Assembly (NCBI GenBank): GCA_014871385.1
Contig: CM026428.1
Coordinates: 13,704,041 to 13,768,040, forward strand
Source: Ceratodon purpureus
Lineage: Eukaryota; Streptophyta; Bryopsida; Pseudoditrichales; Ditrichaceae
Length of the DNA: 64,000 bases
Direction of reading: 5' to 3'
Positions 47,196 to 60,354 of this stretch are shown here, piece after piece. The notes under the pieces are model-generated. The model saw only the letters and a list, made by a program, of their open reading frames with translations. It had not been told where the DNA came from and did not search any database. How positions within the stretch are numbered: the stretch's first letter is position 1; each line of letters opens with the position of its first letter. The position numbers and the translations under genes are program-made.

Positions 47196-48140
47196 CGCTA
47201 TCTACCGGCACTTCAACCGATCAGCATTCAGCGCCACTCCCCCAGCTACTCTCTGCCCTTGCTCTGCTCTGCTTTGCTACACTCTACTCTGCTCTGCAAA
47301 CCTCAGTACGCACATAGCACCGCATTAGCACCGACAACTCTAAATTGTTTCTCTCTCCTCCGCTTCCTCTCTCCCTCTCTCTCTCTCTCTCTCCCGCTCC
47401 TTCTCTCTCTCTCTCTCTTACTCTCAGTCTCGACAATAATCGCGACCAGTCCTCACACTTCCAACACCAAAAAGCCTCAAGCAGCAACGCACACACCTGC
47501 ATTGTCACTAAAACTTCTACCCGACCAAAAAACAAAAAAAAAAACAAAAAAAAACAAACAATTAAGTTTACCTCTGCCTCTTCTTCTCCTCTTCGATGAA
47601 ATTCGAGTAGAATCCAACCGATCGCCTTCCGTCAACGCCTCCTGTTCCTGAGAAACCACAGTCCACAGTGCACACCATATCAGCACGACTCCCAATGCTA
47701 TCTCTCGCTCTCTATCAACCCCTACATTAACCCTCATCACTCTTCACCCTCCCAACACCACGAAAATGTACACCATCTCGGCACAAACAAACTCACGCAC
47801 CTCCCAAACAATAACTGCCAAAGGAACCACCTGACTCCTCTTCAATGCAATTCGAAGAAACGCAAACCGATCAGCATGTAAGACTCTCCCTGCGCTGCAC
47901 ACTCGGTCCATCAAAACAGCAACCACATCAGTCCCAATCGACCACCACATGAGCAAAACTCCCAGTAAATTATCTCATGACCTCTCCCTCCCCCTCTCTC
48001 CTAATCTCTACACTAACCCCTTCCACTCCTCACCCTCCCAAAAACCAAAACTCCGCAAGTCCTCACCACCACGACACTCACTGATCCTCCCATACCGACC
48101 CAAAAAGCAAACCGCACCAACTCATTAATGCAATTCCAAA
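47196..48140 (-). promoter_or_regulatory. 5' flank of the complete DRM gene
   Basis: Pyrimidine-rich on the plus strand with a (CT)n tract at about 47363-47420 and A-rich runs near 47530-47555. It contains the blocks shared with the left DRM flank (AACCGATCAGCATTCAGCGC at about 47217; CCAACCGATCGCCTTCC at about 47615). A GA/CT tract near a plant start site is a common core-promoter or leader feature. The transcription start cannot be placed from sequence. Confidence 0.5.
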
Positions 48141-48660
48141 AACAACCAAAGTCAACACTCACCAATTGCGCTCCAACATCACACCCTTAACAAAAACCAC
48201 CACCCATGTACTCAACTTCAACGCCAAGAAAACACTAACATCTTCCGAAACGCAATACTCACCTGAACCGATCCAAGAAGAGAATTTTATCACTGTCCCA
48301 CAAGGCCACCGCTTGCAGCAACCTCCGAAACACAAACTCACTCACACAGTGAACCCAGAAGCTTCAATTCCCACAAACAACTGCACATGCCCTTGCACCA
48401 CAGTTTCCACCCAAGTTGGCACCAAAGTTTGCACCAAAGTTGGCACCAAAGCTGAGAGCTTTGAGAGACAAAATCGAGACAAAATCAGCGCAGGGAGCGA
48501 GGGGAGATTGCGGAGCTGGCCATCTGCACAGAAGTGAGGAGAGAGGGCGGTTGGGGGGGCGTTTTAATGGGGGGGAGGAGGGCAAGCAGATGTACTCCTC
48601 CTCCAACTCACATCACGCCTTGAAGGGCCGCTGGGGGGGCAGTGATGCAGCAGGGGGTCG
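48140..48660. other. GC-richer spacer, no supported gene
   Basis: Long frames exist on both strands, but the largest starts at TTG and runs through repeats (GGCACCAAAGTT three times at about 48418-48450) and G-runs. No recognisable domain. Confidence 0.4.
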
Positions 48661-50499
48661 CTTGGCCATCGCCATCACCATCAAGGTCGCCCTCGCCATC
48701 ACGACTGGGCTAAGCTGTGCACTTACGGACCCCCAGCGCTGCAAGGCAAGGCGTCGCCCCCAGCGCTGCCACAGCCACTGTTGCCACTGCCCCCATCACA
48801 TTTCTCACTCCAAACACTCCAACTCTCCAAACTCACTCACTCACTCATACACTCACTCATTCACTCATTCACTCACCCATTCACCTGTGCGCAAGTACGG
48901 TTGCCTCACTCACTAACTCATCTTAACGTACTCCCAACTATGGCGTTTTGCAGCCCCCAAACTTGGTTTCTTCACGAGTGGGTGTGTGTTTACGTTTCGG
49001 GGCTTCGTGCTTACGCTTGACTCCTGCTCTCATTCCTTCCTTGCAAGGACTCTCTTTTGCTCCCAACTGGAATGAGGATCAGTCAGGAAAAAGGACTGTT
49101 TTCTACGCAAGGTGTAGATTTGGGACATGGGATGTTGGTTTGGGGGTGATGAGTGTGGGTTGTGTTTTTCTGTTGGGCCCTGCACTTTTGGGGAGGGCAT
49201 ATTTGCATCTGAGGGCATATTGGATTCTGAGCAAAAATTGGTAGTACTATATATCTTGAATCATATGGCTTTATTGTTATTTGGTGTTGCACTAGTGGTT
49301 TTGTGTATCTAGTAAAGTAGAAGGTATGATTCTTTGGTCTTGACATGTGCAGCATCCAAATCCACCTTAGAAGCGGCTCTGTACCAGATTTGTGGATTTC
49401 AGCTGATCAATGTAGGATATTGGTAGAGAGGTGTGGTTTTTGGGTGTGGTGACGGTTTCTGAGTTCAAGTTCCTGATTCCATTCTCCAAACATTTCACTC
49501 TGATTTTTCTGTGAGTGTCTGCTGACTGGAGCCTGATTCTTTCCACCATGATTCACGGCATACAGTAATTTTTTGAAGAATGTAAAAGGCAGAATGCGAG
49601 TTACTCCACCAAGACTCAACACTGAGTTGTGTACACCTGATGTGGAATATTATTGCTCTGCAAGTGTATCCTCCTTGTAGAGAATGGAAGTTCATGGGGT
49701 GGTAACAATTGGGTGAATTCTCCAGCTTATTATAATCCAGCTTGTTGCATTCTAAGTTTAATATTAGTTTGGTTGACACAGTTGGGAATGTGTCATTATC
49801 CCCAAATTTCCCAACTTCTACCCAGCTGGTTCATCTCCAATAGTTGAACTTAGAGATGAGTATGATTGTCTTTGTACAAGTTGATTATTTTCCAGCTTTG
49901 GCTTGTGATTGTACTTAGTGATGCAATTAGGGACATGTAATTATCAAATGTACAAGCTGAGGTCTTGGGAGTCTTGGCAGTGGTACCTCCAGGGGTCACT
50001 ACTTACTGCAGGGGCCAATGGGTAGATTTCATGATATACCTGATTGATTGCATATGAGAGGAAGTGTTTAGGAAAGTCATTACTTCAGTGGGTAGAAGTG
50101 TGATTATTTCATGTACGTGATTTATTTTCATGCTAGTTTGAGTTTATTATATGATGGATCAACATTATTGTAACATGATATTTTGGGGTGTGCAAATAAA
50201 AATCAGGCAAGAAGGTATTGAGGAGTATTTAATGATATAACTTTGTAGATATTTGCAAATAAAATTACACATAGTTCTCTTATGAAGACTCAAATAATTC
50301 AATGAAGTTTGATTTTTTTCGTTTGCTCCAAAATCCAAAAAAAGAAAGACTAAAATAATTCTATAATAAAAGCCTAGCATACTTTCTATATATGAAGCAT
50401 CTTCAAGTCATGTTTCCAATGAAATGAAAAGTTCAAGTGCAAAACCACTTTTTCATATACATTTTTATCAACATCCAGCATTCTTTTTACCATGAAGCT

Positions 50500-51530
50500 C
50501 AACCGCCTAATAGCGCATTCAAATACACTTTCTGTCAATTCCTGAAATTCCTTGTACTATGAAGCTATGCAGCTCAGCCGCCTAATAGCTCACTCAAATA
50601 CACTTTCTGTCAATTCTTCAAATTCCTTGTACTGTGGAACTCAGCCGCCTAATAGCTCATTCAAGTATACTTTCTAACAATTCTTGAAATTCCTCGTACT
50701 GTAAAGCTCAGCCCCCTAATAGCTCATTCGAGTACACTTTCTGTCAATTCTTGAAATTCTTTGTACTGCGGTGCTTAGTTGCCTAATAGCTCACTCAAGT
50801 ATACTTTCTGTCAATTCTTGTAGCCACCTGATAGCTCATTCAAGTATACTTTATGTCAATTCTTGAAATTCCTTGCACTATAAAGCTGAGCCACCTAAAA
50901 GCTCATCGAAATATACTTTCCGTTAATTCTTGAAATTCTTTGTACTATGAATCTCAGCGGCCTAATAGCTCATTCAAGTACGCTTTCTGTCAATTCTTGT
51001 ACTGTGGTGCTCAGCCGCCTAATAGCTCACTCAAGTATACTTTCTGTTAGTTCTTGTAGCTGCGTGATATCTCATTCAAGAATACTTTTAGTCAATTCTG
51101 AAATTCTTTGTACTATGAAGCTGAGCCACCTAAAAGTTCATTCAAATATACTTTCTGTCAATTCTTCAAATTCCTTGTATTGTGGATCTCAGCCGCCTAA
51201 TAGCTCATTCAAGTATACTTTCTATCAATTCTTGAAATTCCTCGTACTGTCAAGCTCAGCCCCCTAATAGCTCATTCGAGTGCACTTTCTGTCAATTCTT
51301 GAAATTCTTTGTACTGCGGTGCTTAGTTGCCTAATAGCTCACTCAAGTATACTTTCTGTCATTCTTGTAGCCACTTGATAGCTCATTCAAGTATACTTTA
51401 TGTCAATTCTTGAAATTCCTTGCACTATAAAGCTGAGCCACCTAAAAGCTCATCGAAATATACTTTCCGTCAATTCTTGAAATTCTTTGTACTGTGGAGC
51501 TCAACTGCCTAATAGCTTATTAAAGCTCTT
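50500..51530. repeat. Minisatellite array, about 66-bp unit with ~548-bp higher-order repeat
   Basis: The unit core is AGCCGCCTAATAGCTCATTC, then AAGTATACTTTCTGTCAATT, then CTTGAAATTCCTTGTACTGT. Spacing of successive CCTAATAGCTC cores is mostly 65-70 bp with some shortened units. A block of several variant units at about 50630-50940 returns in the same order about 548 bp later (CAGCCCCCTAATAGCTCATT at 50709 and about 51257). The 106-codon plus-strand frame at 50947 is a product of the repeat. Confidence 0.9.
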
Positions 51531-51534
51531 TGTT

Positions 51535-51650
51535 TTAGTTGTGGTTCTCTTTTTCCCTCGATGAAAATCTGATGATAATTGTACTTTTTCTCCACAATGA
51601 AATGCGTTCGTTTATCTCCAAAAAATAAATACAAATAAAAGCTTATTGAA
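51535..51650. other. Conserved tail motif beside minisatellite, possible LINE 3' end
   Basis: CCTCGATGAAAATCTGATGA-type sequence followed by a T/C-rich tract and CAAAAAATAAATACAAATAAA. The same tail occurs at 60650-60735 (CTTGATGAAAATCCGATGAG), where it follows a possible reverse-transcriptase-associated frame. It resembles the 3' end of a non-LTR retrotransposon. Confidence 0.35.
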
Positions 51651-51939
51651 GTGCATTCTCTACTAATATCCAACATTCTTTGTGTTGCAGAGCTCACACA
51701 CATGACTACTCTTGGAAGTACATTTTTTTGCCAACATTCAAAAATCCTTATACCTAGATATACCTTCAAAGTACATTGAAGGTATATCATGGTTTTATTT
51801 TTTTACAAAATATCAAAATGGTGATGTTCTAGAACATGGCTGAAAGAAGATTTGTATCAAAATATAATGGATGAGAACTGATGATTGCATTTTCATTATA
51901 GTATTGCATTTAGATTACACCTAAGAAACAAAACAAGAC

Positions 51940-51944
<5 letters not shown>

Positions 51945-51967
<23 letters not shown>
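51945..51967. repeat. Poly(A) run
   Basis: About 23-26 A residues with one C just before the run. The duplicate at about 60040 has only a short A-tract, so it expanded after the duplication or shrank in the other copy. Confidence 0.8.
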
Positions 51968-51970
<3 letters not shown>

Positions 51971-52395
51971 AAAATTGGTACCAACTGAACAATGTGTCCA
52001 CTACACAATCATAAAATCATGATTTTTCCCCAAGAATACTTTGTCAATATTCACAAAATTCGAAATTTTTTCTCATTGATTCACCTCTCAGTATGATACC
52101 CTGTTATTACTTATGTATACTACTATTTATTAGGAGTGACCTCCCTAACTGTAAATTTATTCCAAATAGAAAGGCACTATTTTGTATGGTACTTGTCACA
52201 GGGGCAAGTTTTGACATTTTAACATAGCACTGTTGTCACAAAGAGGAGGGCCTTTTTCATATCTTTCATGCTTCATTCTTTCAATTCTTCCATTCTTGCT
52301 TTCAGGTTCAGCAAGCAAGCAGCTCTATGGTGTTGCATATTAGCAGGTGACCTTGCACTCCTGCTCTGATCTGGGCAGTGATGCAGGCCATTACA

Positions 52396-52679
52396 CTACT
52401 CCAGTATCATAGCGCGTTTGTCCATGAATATATCTATAAAATAAAATAAAACGTTAAAATTATAAAATTATAAAATTATAAAGACAAAAAAAATAAGAAA
52501 TAAAAGAATAAATTGGTTTTTGTAATATTTTGTTATTTCTAAGCCATTTTACCTTATTTTTACTAATTTTTTGCTAAAATTGATAATTGGGAAAATCCGT
52601 TTTGGGAGATGAACCTAATTTTTTCTATACATATATTTGTTTGCCACGTGGTGAACCTGCTATGCTGTTACGGTATTGG
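52396..52679. mobile_element. Short MITE family member (ATAGCRNGTTTG ends), copy 1
   Basis: The left CAGTATCATAGCGCGTTTGT and the inverse of the right end (CAATACCGTAACAGCATAGC, then AGGTTCACCACGTGG) are similar. Related copies are at 55398-55670 and 61587-61829. The core is AT-rich with TTTTAGGTCATTTT-like sequence. Target duplication not clear. Confidence 0.55.
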
Positions 52680-52699
52680 ACTGTAGGTTCTGGCTCTTT

Positions 52700-55600
52700 C
52701 CTTTGCATTATCAAGTGAATCTAACATTTATCTCACACTTCAATGAGTATTAAATAGAAAGGAATTATGCCTTACAAATTATATCCAGAATTAAAAAGGA
52801 AGCAATTTGTGCAAAAAACCTGAACCAGATGCACAAGAACACTGCCATACATTCAGGTAGCAAACCTACAAGAATAAGAACAATCGTCAAATGCTTGAGC
52901 TGCAGGATGATTTGTACTATGACTATGAGAAGTAGAAACAGAAGCAGTGACCATAGCTTTTTATTCGGTTTTCCTAATGTAGACACAATGGTGACATGGA
53001 AATAATAATAAATCCATATTTTCTAGCAATTACATGTTTTGGATTTTATTTGAATCATCCACAGTTAAGACGCTTTCGTCCATAATTGGCAATATCATCT
53101 ATTGTTTTATAAAAGGAGGAATGGTTTAGCAACATGATTTTTGTAATTTTGGGCTTCTATTTTACCCAAGGTGGTTTCAATTGGTCCAATTGACACTATA
53201 AAGCGAGGAGCAATAACTTTGGCAACCAATGCGAATACCTACTTCTATCTCTTCTCAAGTTTACATTTACACATTGCTATTCATGTATAAGTTCATTTTT
53301 CTTATGGCAACATGCTCCTTGTGAGCCCATGTCACAATTAATAAAAATGAATTGCCCCGCTTCGGCATTTCCTTGCGTAGATACCCCGGTAATGTACCAC
53401 AACAATAGAATAAGTGGCTTGACAACCGCTTAAATTTCAAATTGGCACGCTCGATTAAGGGAATAAAATTAAGGGAATAAAATTTGGAAGATTAGCAAAG
53501 TATTTAGAAAATTTGACTTATTGGAACAATTAATTTTGAATTAATATTGAATTAGTTATGAATTTTTGGAAGGAAAATTGTAGGTGTATTCCAAACTGCT
53601 AAGCCCAAAATGCACACACCATGATTACATAGAAATTTGAAATTGGAAGCTATAATGTACATCCTGCTTGGATAGGTCTAGAGTGCGGTTTGTGGTGCGA
53701 CGTGGGTTTTAAGAAACCTACTATATAGACATAAACATGCATCTACCTCTTTTTGAAACCTATTATTTGGAAAGTTACGTATTAACTGAAAACAAAAACA
53801 CAACCAAAGTGGCAAGAACTGGAAAGAATAACTCCTTGTGGGGTGTCACAGCCTAAACTCCCAACACTTCATACACTCACCATAGTATGGATGGGGTCTT
53901 GGACAAGAGAAAGACCTAAAGCAAATATCACTTTCTACGCTTAAAATGCACACCCAGCTTGGTTTTGTGACGGTGTCGTTTGTTTTGGTCTCTCAGCAGT
54001 TGAATAAATTCACCATTTGCTTCAAAAAATTAAAAAAAAAATTAAAAAATAAAAATGCACACCCAGGTTAATCTATGAGCTCAACAAGACGGCCTGAGCA
54101 GCACTGACCTTTAAACATATGGGTAATATTTACAACATGTGAAACATCTACCGTTACTGAGGGTGAGACTGGGTAATTTTTTACAAAATGTGAACAAGCC
54201 ACCGACATAGTGGGTGAGACTGTAAACCACAAGGAAAGGAAATTTTGAAGTGGTTTGCATACAACGTAAATTAGGCAAGAGTAATTTTGGGATTCTGACA
54301 AGGGTGTCAACTCTGGATGGGTCTGTATGAATGGAATGGGAGGCAGCTGATTTGAGTGACACCTTACATACTGGAGAGTTAACTTGTCACTTACTCTGTG
54401 AAGCATGCAGTTTTCATCCAATTTGAAAATATCTAATTAAAATTAAAATTACTGTGCGTCAACAATCAGCCTGGCTATGGTGGCAACTTCTCCTGTAAAT
54501 GTGAAATTGTAAATTGAGGATTTGGGACTTGGCAGATCCTGGATATTGCATGGAAGTTTTACTCAAGAACTGGACGGTGGGTTTTGATGGAGAAGATGAA
54601 ACATCACTATCGTGTATTTGGAAGAGGATGTGCATCTTGTTGTTCTTGAAGAGAATCGCATGGCATCCGTAAGGATTCAGAGAAGAGGTTGTGGGTTCAC
54701 TCATGCAGTATAAATCAAGCAACTCCCATTCAGACAGAGAAGGCAAAACGCTCATTGCAACGATCACCACCATACATTTTTGAAGACAACGTGTATCATG
54801 TTGTTCGTGAATAAAATCCCGTGACATCCCAGGCTATCTTCGAGGATTCAGAGAAGAGATTGTGGGGTCTATTCAGGCAGTATGAATCAAGCAACTTTCA
54901 TTCAGTTGTAGACATGATTAGGAAACATTAATTGGAGTATTGCTTTCAATTCACGCAATTTAGGTTCATTGCCCCTGACCTGGGGCAGGCATGGGGCAGA
55001 TGTCTTTTTTTCCCACCCAATTTTTATAATAGGGATAAATTAGGTTTTCGTTTTTATAGTTTTTATTTTTTTTAATTTTATTTATATATTTTATTATATT
55101 AATTCTATTTTCTTAAACAAATGGTGAGGGATATGAGAATGTTGTCATCCTCCAGATTTTTGCACTTTGTCCACTAGCTTTGCACATATGGTTACTGTAA
55201 TTAGGTTCAAATTAAGGATTTCACTAAAATTGGAGTAGAATTAATGCTGTAAAACCCACATGTCTATGTGATTAAATATTATAATCCCCACTATTTTTGT
55301 TTTAAATAAATCCTAAGAGTTAGCAGGTTCCATTGAAAAAAAAAATACTAGGAGTATGATTTATTTAACACATTTACTAAATTGCTATTGGAATTTGCTA
55401 CCGTAGTACCATAGCAAGTTTGTCCAAAAACAATTCCAAAAATAAAGAAAAATATTAGTACAAATTAAAAATTATGAAGATAATTTTAAAAAAATAAATC
55501 GGGATATGAAATGTTTTATTGTTTTAAAGTCATTTAAGGTCATTTTCACTAATTTTTTTGCTTAAAAAAAGAATTGGAAACCTCAGTTTTTGAGAAATGA

Positions 55601-56190
55601 ATCTTATTTTTTCAAAAGAAATAAATATTTGTTTGCCACATGGCAAACCTGATATGGTGTTACGATACTGTGCCTACCCTTAGAGATGTTTTCTGTGCAT
55701 GAGAATCGAGATACTATTGAAACTGTGTACCCATCTGTCTGCCTGCTGCTGTCAGTGCAGCAGACAGTCTACATGTACTCCAATTTGTGTACTCTCAAAC
55801 TCTAAGTTATCCTTGACTGCCGGCTTGGCTCATTTTCCAAACATTTCTGGAACCTCCATCTTGCTTCATAAGGCGGAATACAAGCAAATCTAAGTTACTT
55901 CAGGTGACCCCAAAACAGGCTCAGAATTTAATTTCTAGACAAAAAGTTGAACCCCTTAAGATTTAACAAAATTTCTTCCCAATGTACACAAATGGGTTCC
56001 CACAGGCTTCTAAAGAGGATCTCATTGAGAGAAGAGAGCACGTACATACTACATATCCTTAACCAGTATATCCTGTGACACACCGCAGTACTGTTGTTTG
56101 GTACTACACAACTGAGTTACTACGGGGCCATTTGTACCTGACAATATCTTGTAGTGTAAGATTAGCTGATGTCATTCCCGTGAATTTGGC
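52700..56190. other. Intergenic between the two segmental-duplication copies
   Basis: No gene supported. 54580-54910 holds a diverged tandem duplication of about 200 bp (GGATTCAGAGAAGAG-TTGTGGG at about 54675 and 54842; ATCAAGCAACT--CATTCAG after each). The minus-strand frame of 122 codons (54459-54827) spans part of it and is not recognisable. Confidence 0.45.
55398..55670. mobile_element. Short MITE family member, copy 2
   Basis: The left TACCGTAGTACCATAGCAAG and the inverse of the right end (CAGTATCGTAACACCATATC) match well. The interior is AT-rich and shares TTTTTGAGAAATGAATCTTA-like sequence with the other copies. About 273 bp. Confidence 0.6.
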
Positions 56191-57717
56191 TGTGATGCAG
56201 GGTCACTTGGCCATCTCCATCAGCATGAAAATTGCTCCGGCTCACACTCACTCATTCACTCCCTCCTCTGGTCCCAGTACCAATTACTGGTACGGTTGCC
56301 TGCGCTCTTCTTAGTGTACTCTCTGTTGCTCTACCCAGTGCTGACTGTGGAGTTTTTCAACCTCCAAAATCTATCACAAGTGGGTACTCTACGTAGTTAA
56401 CATTTGGGGACTTAGTGCTCATGACTGTGGAGTGCAGTTTCCTAGATCCTCAAGAAGTCTGATGCTTCCCTTGGAAGCCTCCTTCATTATGAACCCAACT
56501 GCAGTAAAGCCCACTCAGAAAAAGGATTATTTCTTCTGAGGTTGTAGATTTCTGTCTTCAAATGTATGTTGGTGATGATGGTGGCTATGCTTGGTGTGGT
56601 GACTGTTTGTGTGTTTGTGTGTTTGTGTTCCATATTGTTGGCCCTGTTCTTTTAGAGAAGGCATACCTTACAAGGGGAGCTGGGTCATCTAAAAATATTC
56701 CTACATTAGAGAAAAGAAAAATTTGGGAAAACCTTAAGATAAAGCATCCTGAATGATATTTGGTTGTTTTTAGGCTACATGTGGTTAATTTTAGTGATTC
56801 TATGTTAGAACCTAAAAATCAATAAAGTCTTCTCTGAAAATTGTGCATCTTTTTATGTACAAAAATAAATATTTGTTTGGAGGTGCACAAACTAGCTACC
56901 ATACTTTGATTTCGCAACATGATCCACAGCTCATCCTACTCTATGCTGTACCATGAAATAGTTAATTATCTAGGAATAGTTTGAGACTCCTCTACTACTG
57001 CTTGGAAATACCCTGGAGAGTTGCTACAGAACCTATGTCTCTGTTGATATCTTGTTGTGTAACATCAGCTGATGTCCCTCCCCGTGAACTTGGCTCTGAT
57101 TGTTTGCTCAATCTTAGCTTGTGCTTCTTTCAAGCAGTGTGATTTGAGTTAGTCAGCATTTTTAGTTTGAGGCGCTAAATGGCAGCCAAATCCACCCCAG
57201 CAGAGACTCTTTGTACCATAACTATAGATTTCTGCCAATCAATGGTACAGAGCTCTGATTTTGGCTGTGGAGACTGTTACTCAGTGAGTATTCATGATTC
57301 CATCCTCCAAAACTTCCATTCTCATTCCCATGTTCGTGTCTAAAACAAGCCTCAGTGTTCCAATCCTGTTTCAAGGCCTGTAGTATTTTTCTTCAAGTGT
57401 ATCAATGCGGAATACCAGTTACTCCACCCAGATTCAACTCTTGATGTGGAATATTGTCGCTCTACAAATGTATCCTCCTGGTAGAGAATGGATGTTCATG
57501 GGTGGTAACAATTGGGTGAATTCTCCATCTTATTATAATCCTGCTTGTTGCATTCTAAGTTTAATATTATTTTGGTTGACACTGTTGGGAATGTGTCATT
57601 ATCCCCAAATTTCCCAACTTCCACCCTGGTTCATCTCCAATAGTTGAACTTAGAGATGAGTATGATTGTCTTTGTACAAGTTGATTATTTTCCAGCTTTG
57701 GCTTCTGATTGTACTTA

Positions 57718-58061
57718 AGGTAGAGATGGGTATTCCCGTCAGTTTAAGCCATTCAGCATATTTGGGATTGAGAAAACTATGGGGATAAAATTTATACAAA
57801 TAGAAGTTAGGTCGAAAATCACATATCTGATTTTTTAATTTTTTTTTTGAAATTTATCAAATTTTCATGAATATTTGAAGTGCAACATTGTAGACCACTA
57901 TTTCCGTGAGTAGGTATATGCAATACAAAGATTCTCGCATGGAGAACATGATAGGTTGTTATACAATCTGCTTAGTGTGGTAGTCAGGTGCTGTCTGCTC
58001 AAATATTGGTGCACTGATAGGCCACGGAATTAGAACCCTGACGGGAATACCCATCTCTACG
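57718..58061. mobile_element. MITE with 23-bp TIR, absent from the left duplication copy
   Basis: GTAGAGATGGGTATTCCCGT (from 57720) is mirrored by ACGGGAATACCCATCTCTAC (58041-58060). TTA flanks both sides (57715-57717, 58062-58064). The left copy reads GTACTTAGTGATGC at 49911-49924 with one TTA, which is the empty site. Tourist/PIF-like by its duplication. The interior is AT-rich and non-coding. Confidence 0.85.
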
Positions 58062-58689
58062 TTAGTGATGCAATTAGGGACATGTAATTATCAAATGTAC
58101 AAGCTGGGGTCTTGGAGGTCTTGGCAGTGGTACCTCCAGGGGTCACTACTTACTGCAGGGGCCAATGGTGTACCTGATTGATTGCATGTGAGTGGAAATG
58201 TTGGTTAGTTGTGATTAGGGAAGTCATTAATTCAGTAGGTAGAAGTATGATTATTTTATGTAGGTGATTTATTTTCATGTTAGTTTTGAGTAGATTATAT
58301 GATGGATTAACATGATTGTGCTATGATGTTTTAAGGTGTGCAAAGATAATAAAAAGGTTCTTTAAAAGCTTCCATTAAGTAGCATGACTTGTATTCAAGC
58401 AAATAAAAATCAGGCAAGAAGGTATTGAGTAGTATTAAAGGATATAAATTTTGGCATGTTTGTAGATAAGAGTAAACATTAATTTTTTTATAAAGACTCA
58501 AATAATTAAATGAATTTTTTTATCATTTTCTCCAAAGAGAAAAAAGACTAAAATTATTTTGTACTAAAAGCTTAGCACACTTACTATATATGAAGCACCT
58601 TCAAGTTATGTTTCTTGTGAAATGAAAAGTAGAAGTACGGAACTACTCCTTCAAATATACTTTTATCAACATCCAACATTCCTTACAGT

Positions 58690-59290
58690 GTAAAGCTCAA
58701 CCGCTTAATAGCTCATTCAAATACACTTTTTGTAAATTCTTCAAATTCCTTGTACTATGAAGCTCAGCACCCTAATAGCTTATTTAAGTATACTTTTTGG
58801 CATTTTTTGGCATTTTTTGGCATTTTTTGGAGGTGGCTAATAGCTCACTCAAGTATACTTTCTGTCAATTCTTGAAATTCCATGTACTGTGGAGCTCAGC
58901 CGCCTAAAAGCTTATTGAAGTACAATAGAAGGAATTTCAAGAATTCCTTGTACTGTGAATTTGTCAATTCAAGCACACTTTCTGTCAATTCCTTGTACAC
59001 CAAAGCTCAGCTCAGCCGTTTAATACGTCATTCAAGTACACTTTCTGTCAGTTCTTGAAATTCTTTGAACTGTAGTGCTCAGCCGCCTAATAGCTCACTC
59101 AAGTATATTTTCTGTCAATTCTTGTAGCCACATGATAGCCCATTCAAGTATACTTTCTGTCAAATCTTAAAATTCCTTGTACTATGAAGCTGAGTCGACT
59201 GAAAGCTCATTTAAATATATTTTTTGTCAATTCTTGAAATTCCTTAAATTATAAAGTGAGCCGACTTCAAGCTTATTTAACTCTTTAATG
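58690..59290. repeat. Minisatellite array, right duplication copy
   Basis: Same unit as at 50.5-51.5 kb (CTCAGCCGCCTAATAGCTCA, CTTTCTGTCAATTCTTG), more diverged and shorter. It is interrupted by a GGCATTTTTT microsatellite at about 58799-58830. Confidence 0.85.
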
Positions 59291-60354
59291 TAGTTCTCTA
59301 AAGTGTATTCTCTAGTAATAAAAAGTAGCTTATTAAAGTGTATTCTCTAGTAATATCCAACATTCCTTGTGCTGCACTGCTCATGCATATGACTACTCTT
59401 TGAAGTACATTTCTTTGCCAACATTCAAAAATCTTTATACTTAGAGGTACTTTTAAAGTATATTGAAGGTATATAATTGTTTTCAGATTACAGAGGATTT
59501 GTAATCCAAAATTTGAAAATCTAGCGTCTTTAATATATTTATGCTTTGTAGGAAATAAAAGAATGTTCAAAATAGGTTTAACATATTAGAATCATAGCTG
59601 AAGTAATGAATAAATTAACAAATTTGTCAACATAATTTTTATCCATTTAATACAGGTATGTCTCGCCAGTGACATTTATATTGAACTCTATGCAAAGAGA
59701 GAGGATATTTTTGACAACAGAAGTTGATTTAGATGAAAATCTTGAATTCTTTTTTAGTTACAATACAATTAAATCATAATATCAACACGTTTTATTATTA
59801 ATATTTCCTTGTTGACTTTTTAATGTTCAATAAGTCTTAGTATTTTTATAAAAAAATCCTTAACCCTCAATATTTTGTTGCAAACAGGGTTTTATTTTTT
59901 ACAAAATATTGGATGTTATTACTAGTTCAAATGGTGATAATCTAAAACATGGCTGAAAGAAAACAAGTATCAAAATACAATGGATGAAAATTGATGATTG
60001 CAATTTCATTATAGTATTGCATTTAGATTACACCTAGTAAAAAATAAAAAAACTTAAAATTGTACAAGTTAAACAATCTGTCCAATACACAATAATAAAA
60101 TCATAAATTTTTCTAAGAATAGTTTGTGAATATTCACAAAATTTGTAAATGTTTTCTTAATGCTTCTCCACCTCTCAGTACGATACCCCGTTATTACATA
60201 TATATACTATTATTTATTAGGAGTGACTTCCCTGATTTTAAATTTATTCCAAATACAAGGGAACTACTTCGCATGGTACTTATCACAGGGTCAAGTTTTG
60301 ACATTTTAACATAGCATTGTTGTCAAAAAGAGGAGGGCCTTCTTCATATCTTTC

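Larger units (their letters stand above)
48661..52690. repeat. Segmental duplication, left copy
   Basis: Collinear with 56200-61840. Examples: CTTGGCCATC at 48661 and 56207; GGTAACAATTGGGTGAATTC at about 49701 and 57502; CTGCAGGGGCCAATGG at about 50007 and 58152; the minisatellite; then TAGCAGGTGACCTTGCACTC at about 52342 and 61525. Divergence varies along the length. It also carries a (CACT)-type simple repeat at 48830-48890. No protein-coding gene is apparent, although some stretches at 48.9-49.8 kb look like decayed exonic sequence. Confidence 0.8.

Noticed and set aside
47284-47740. Minus-strand frames rich in Arg/Glu (REREREGAGERERER)
   Set aside because: They come from the (CT)n tract in the DRM leader; no protein is indicated.
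48416-48916. 166-codon plus-strand frame
   Set aside because: Starts at TTG, runs through simple repeats (CACT)n and G-runs, and no family is recognisable.
50947-51267. 106-codon frame with LIAHSS/ILSVNSS repeats
   Set aside because: Lies wholly in the minisatellite; the 66-bp period keeps one frame open by chance.
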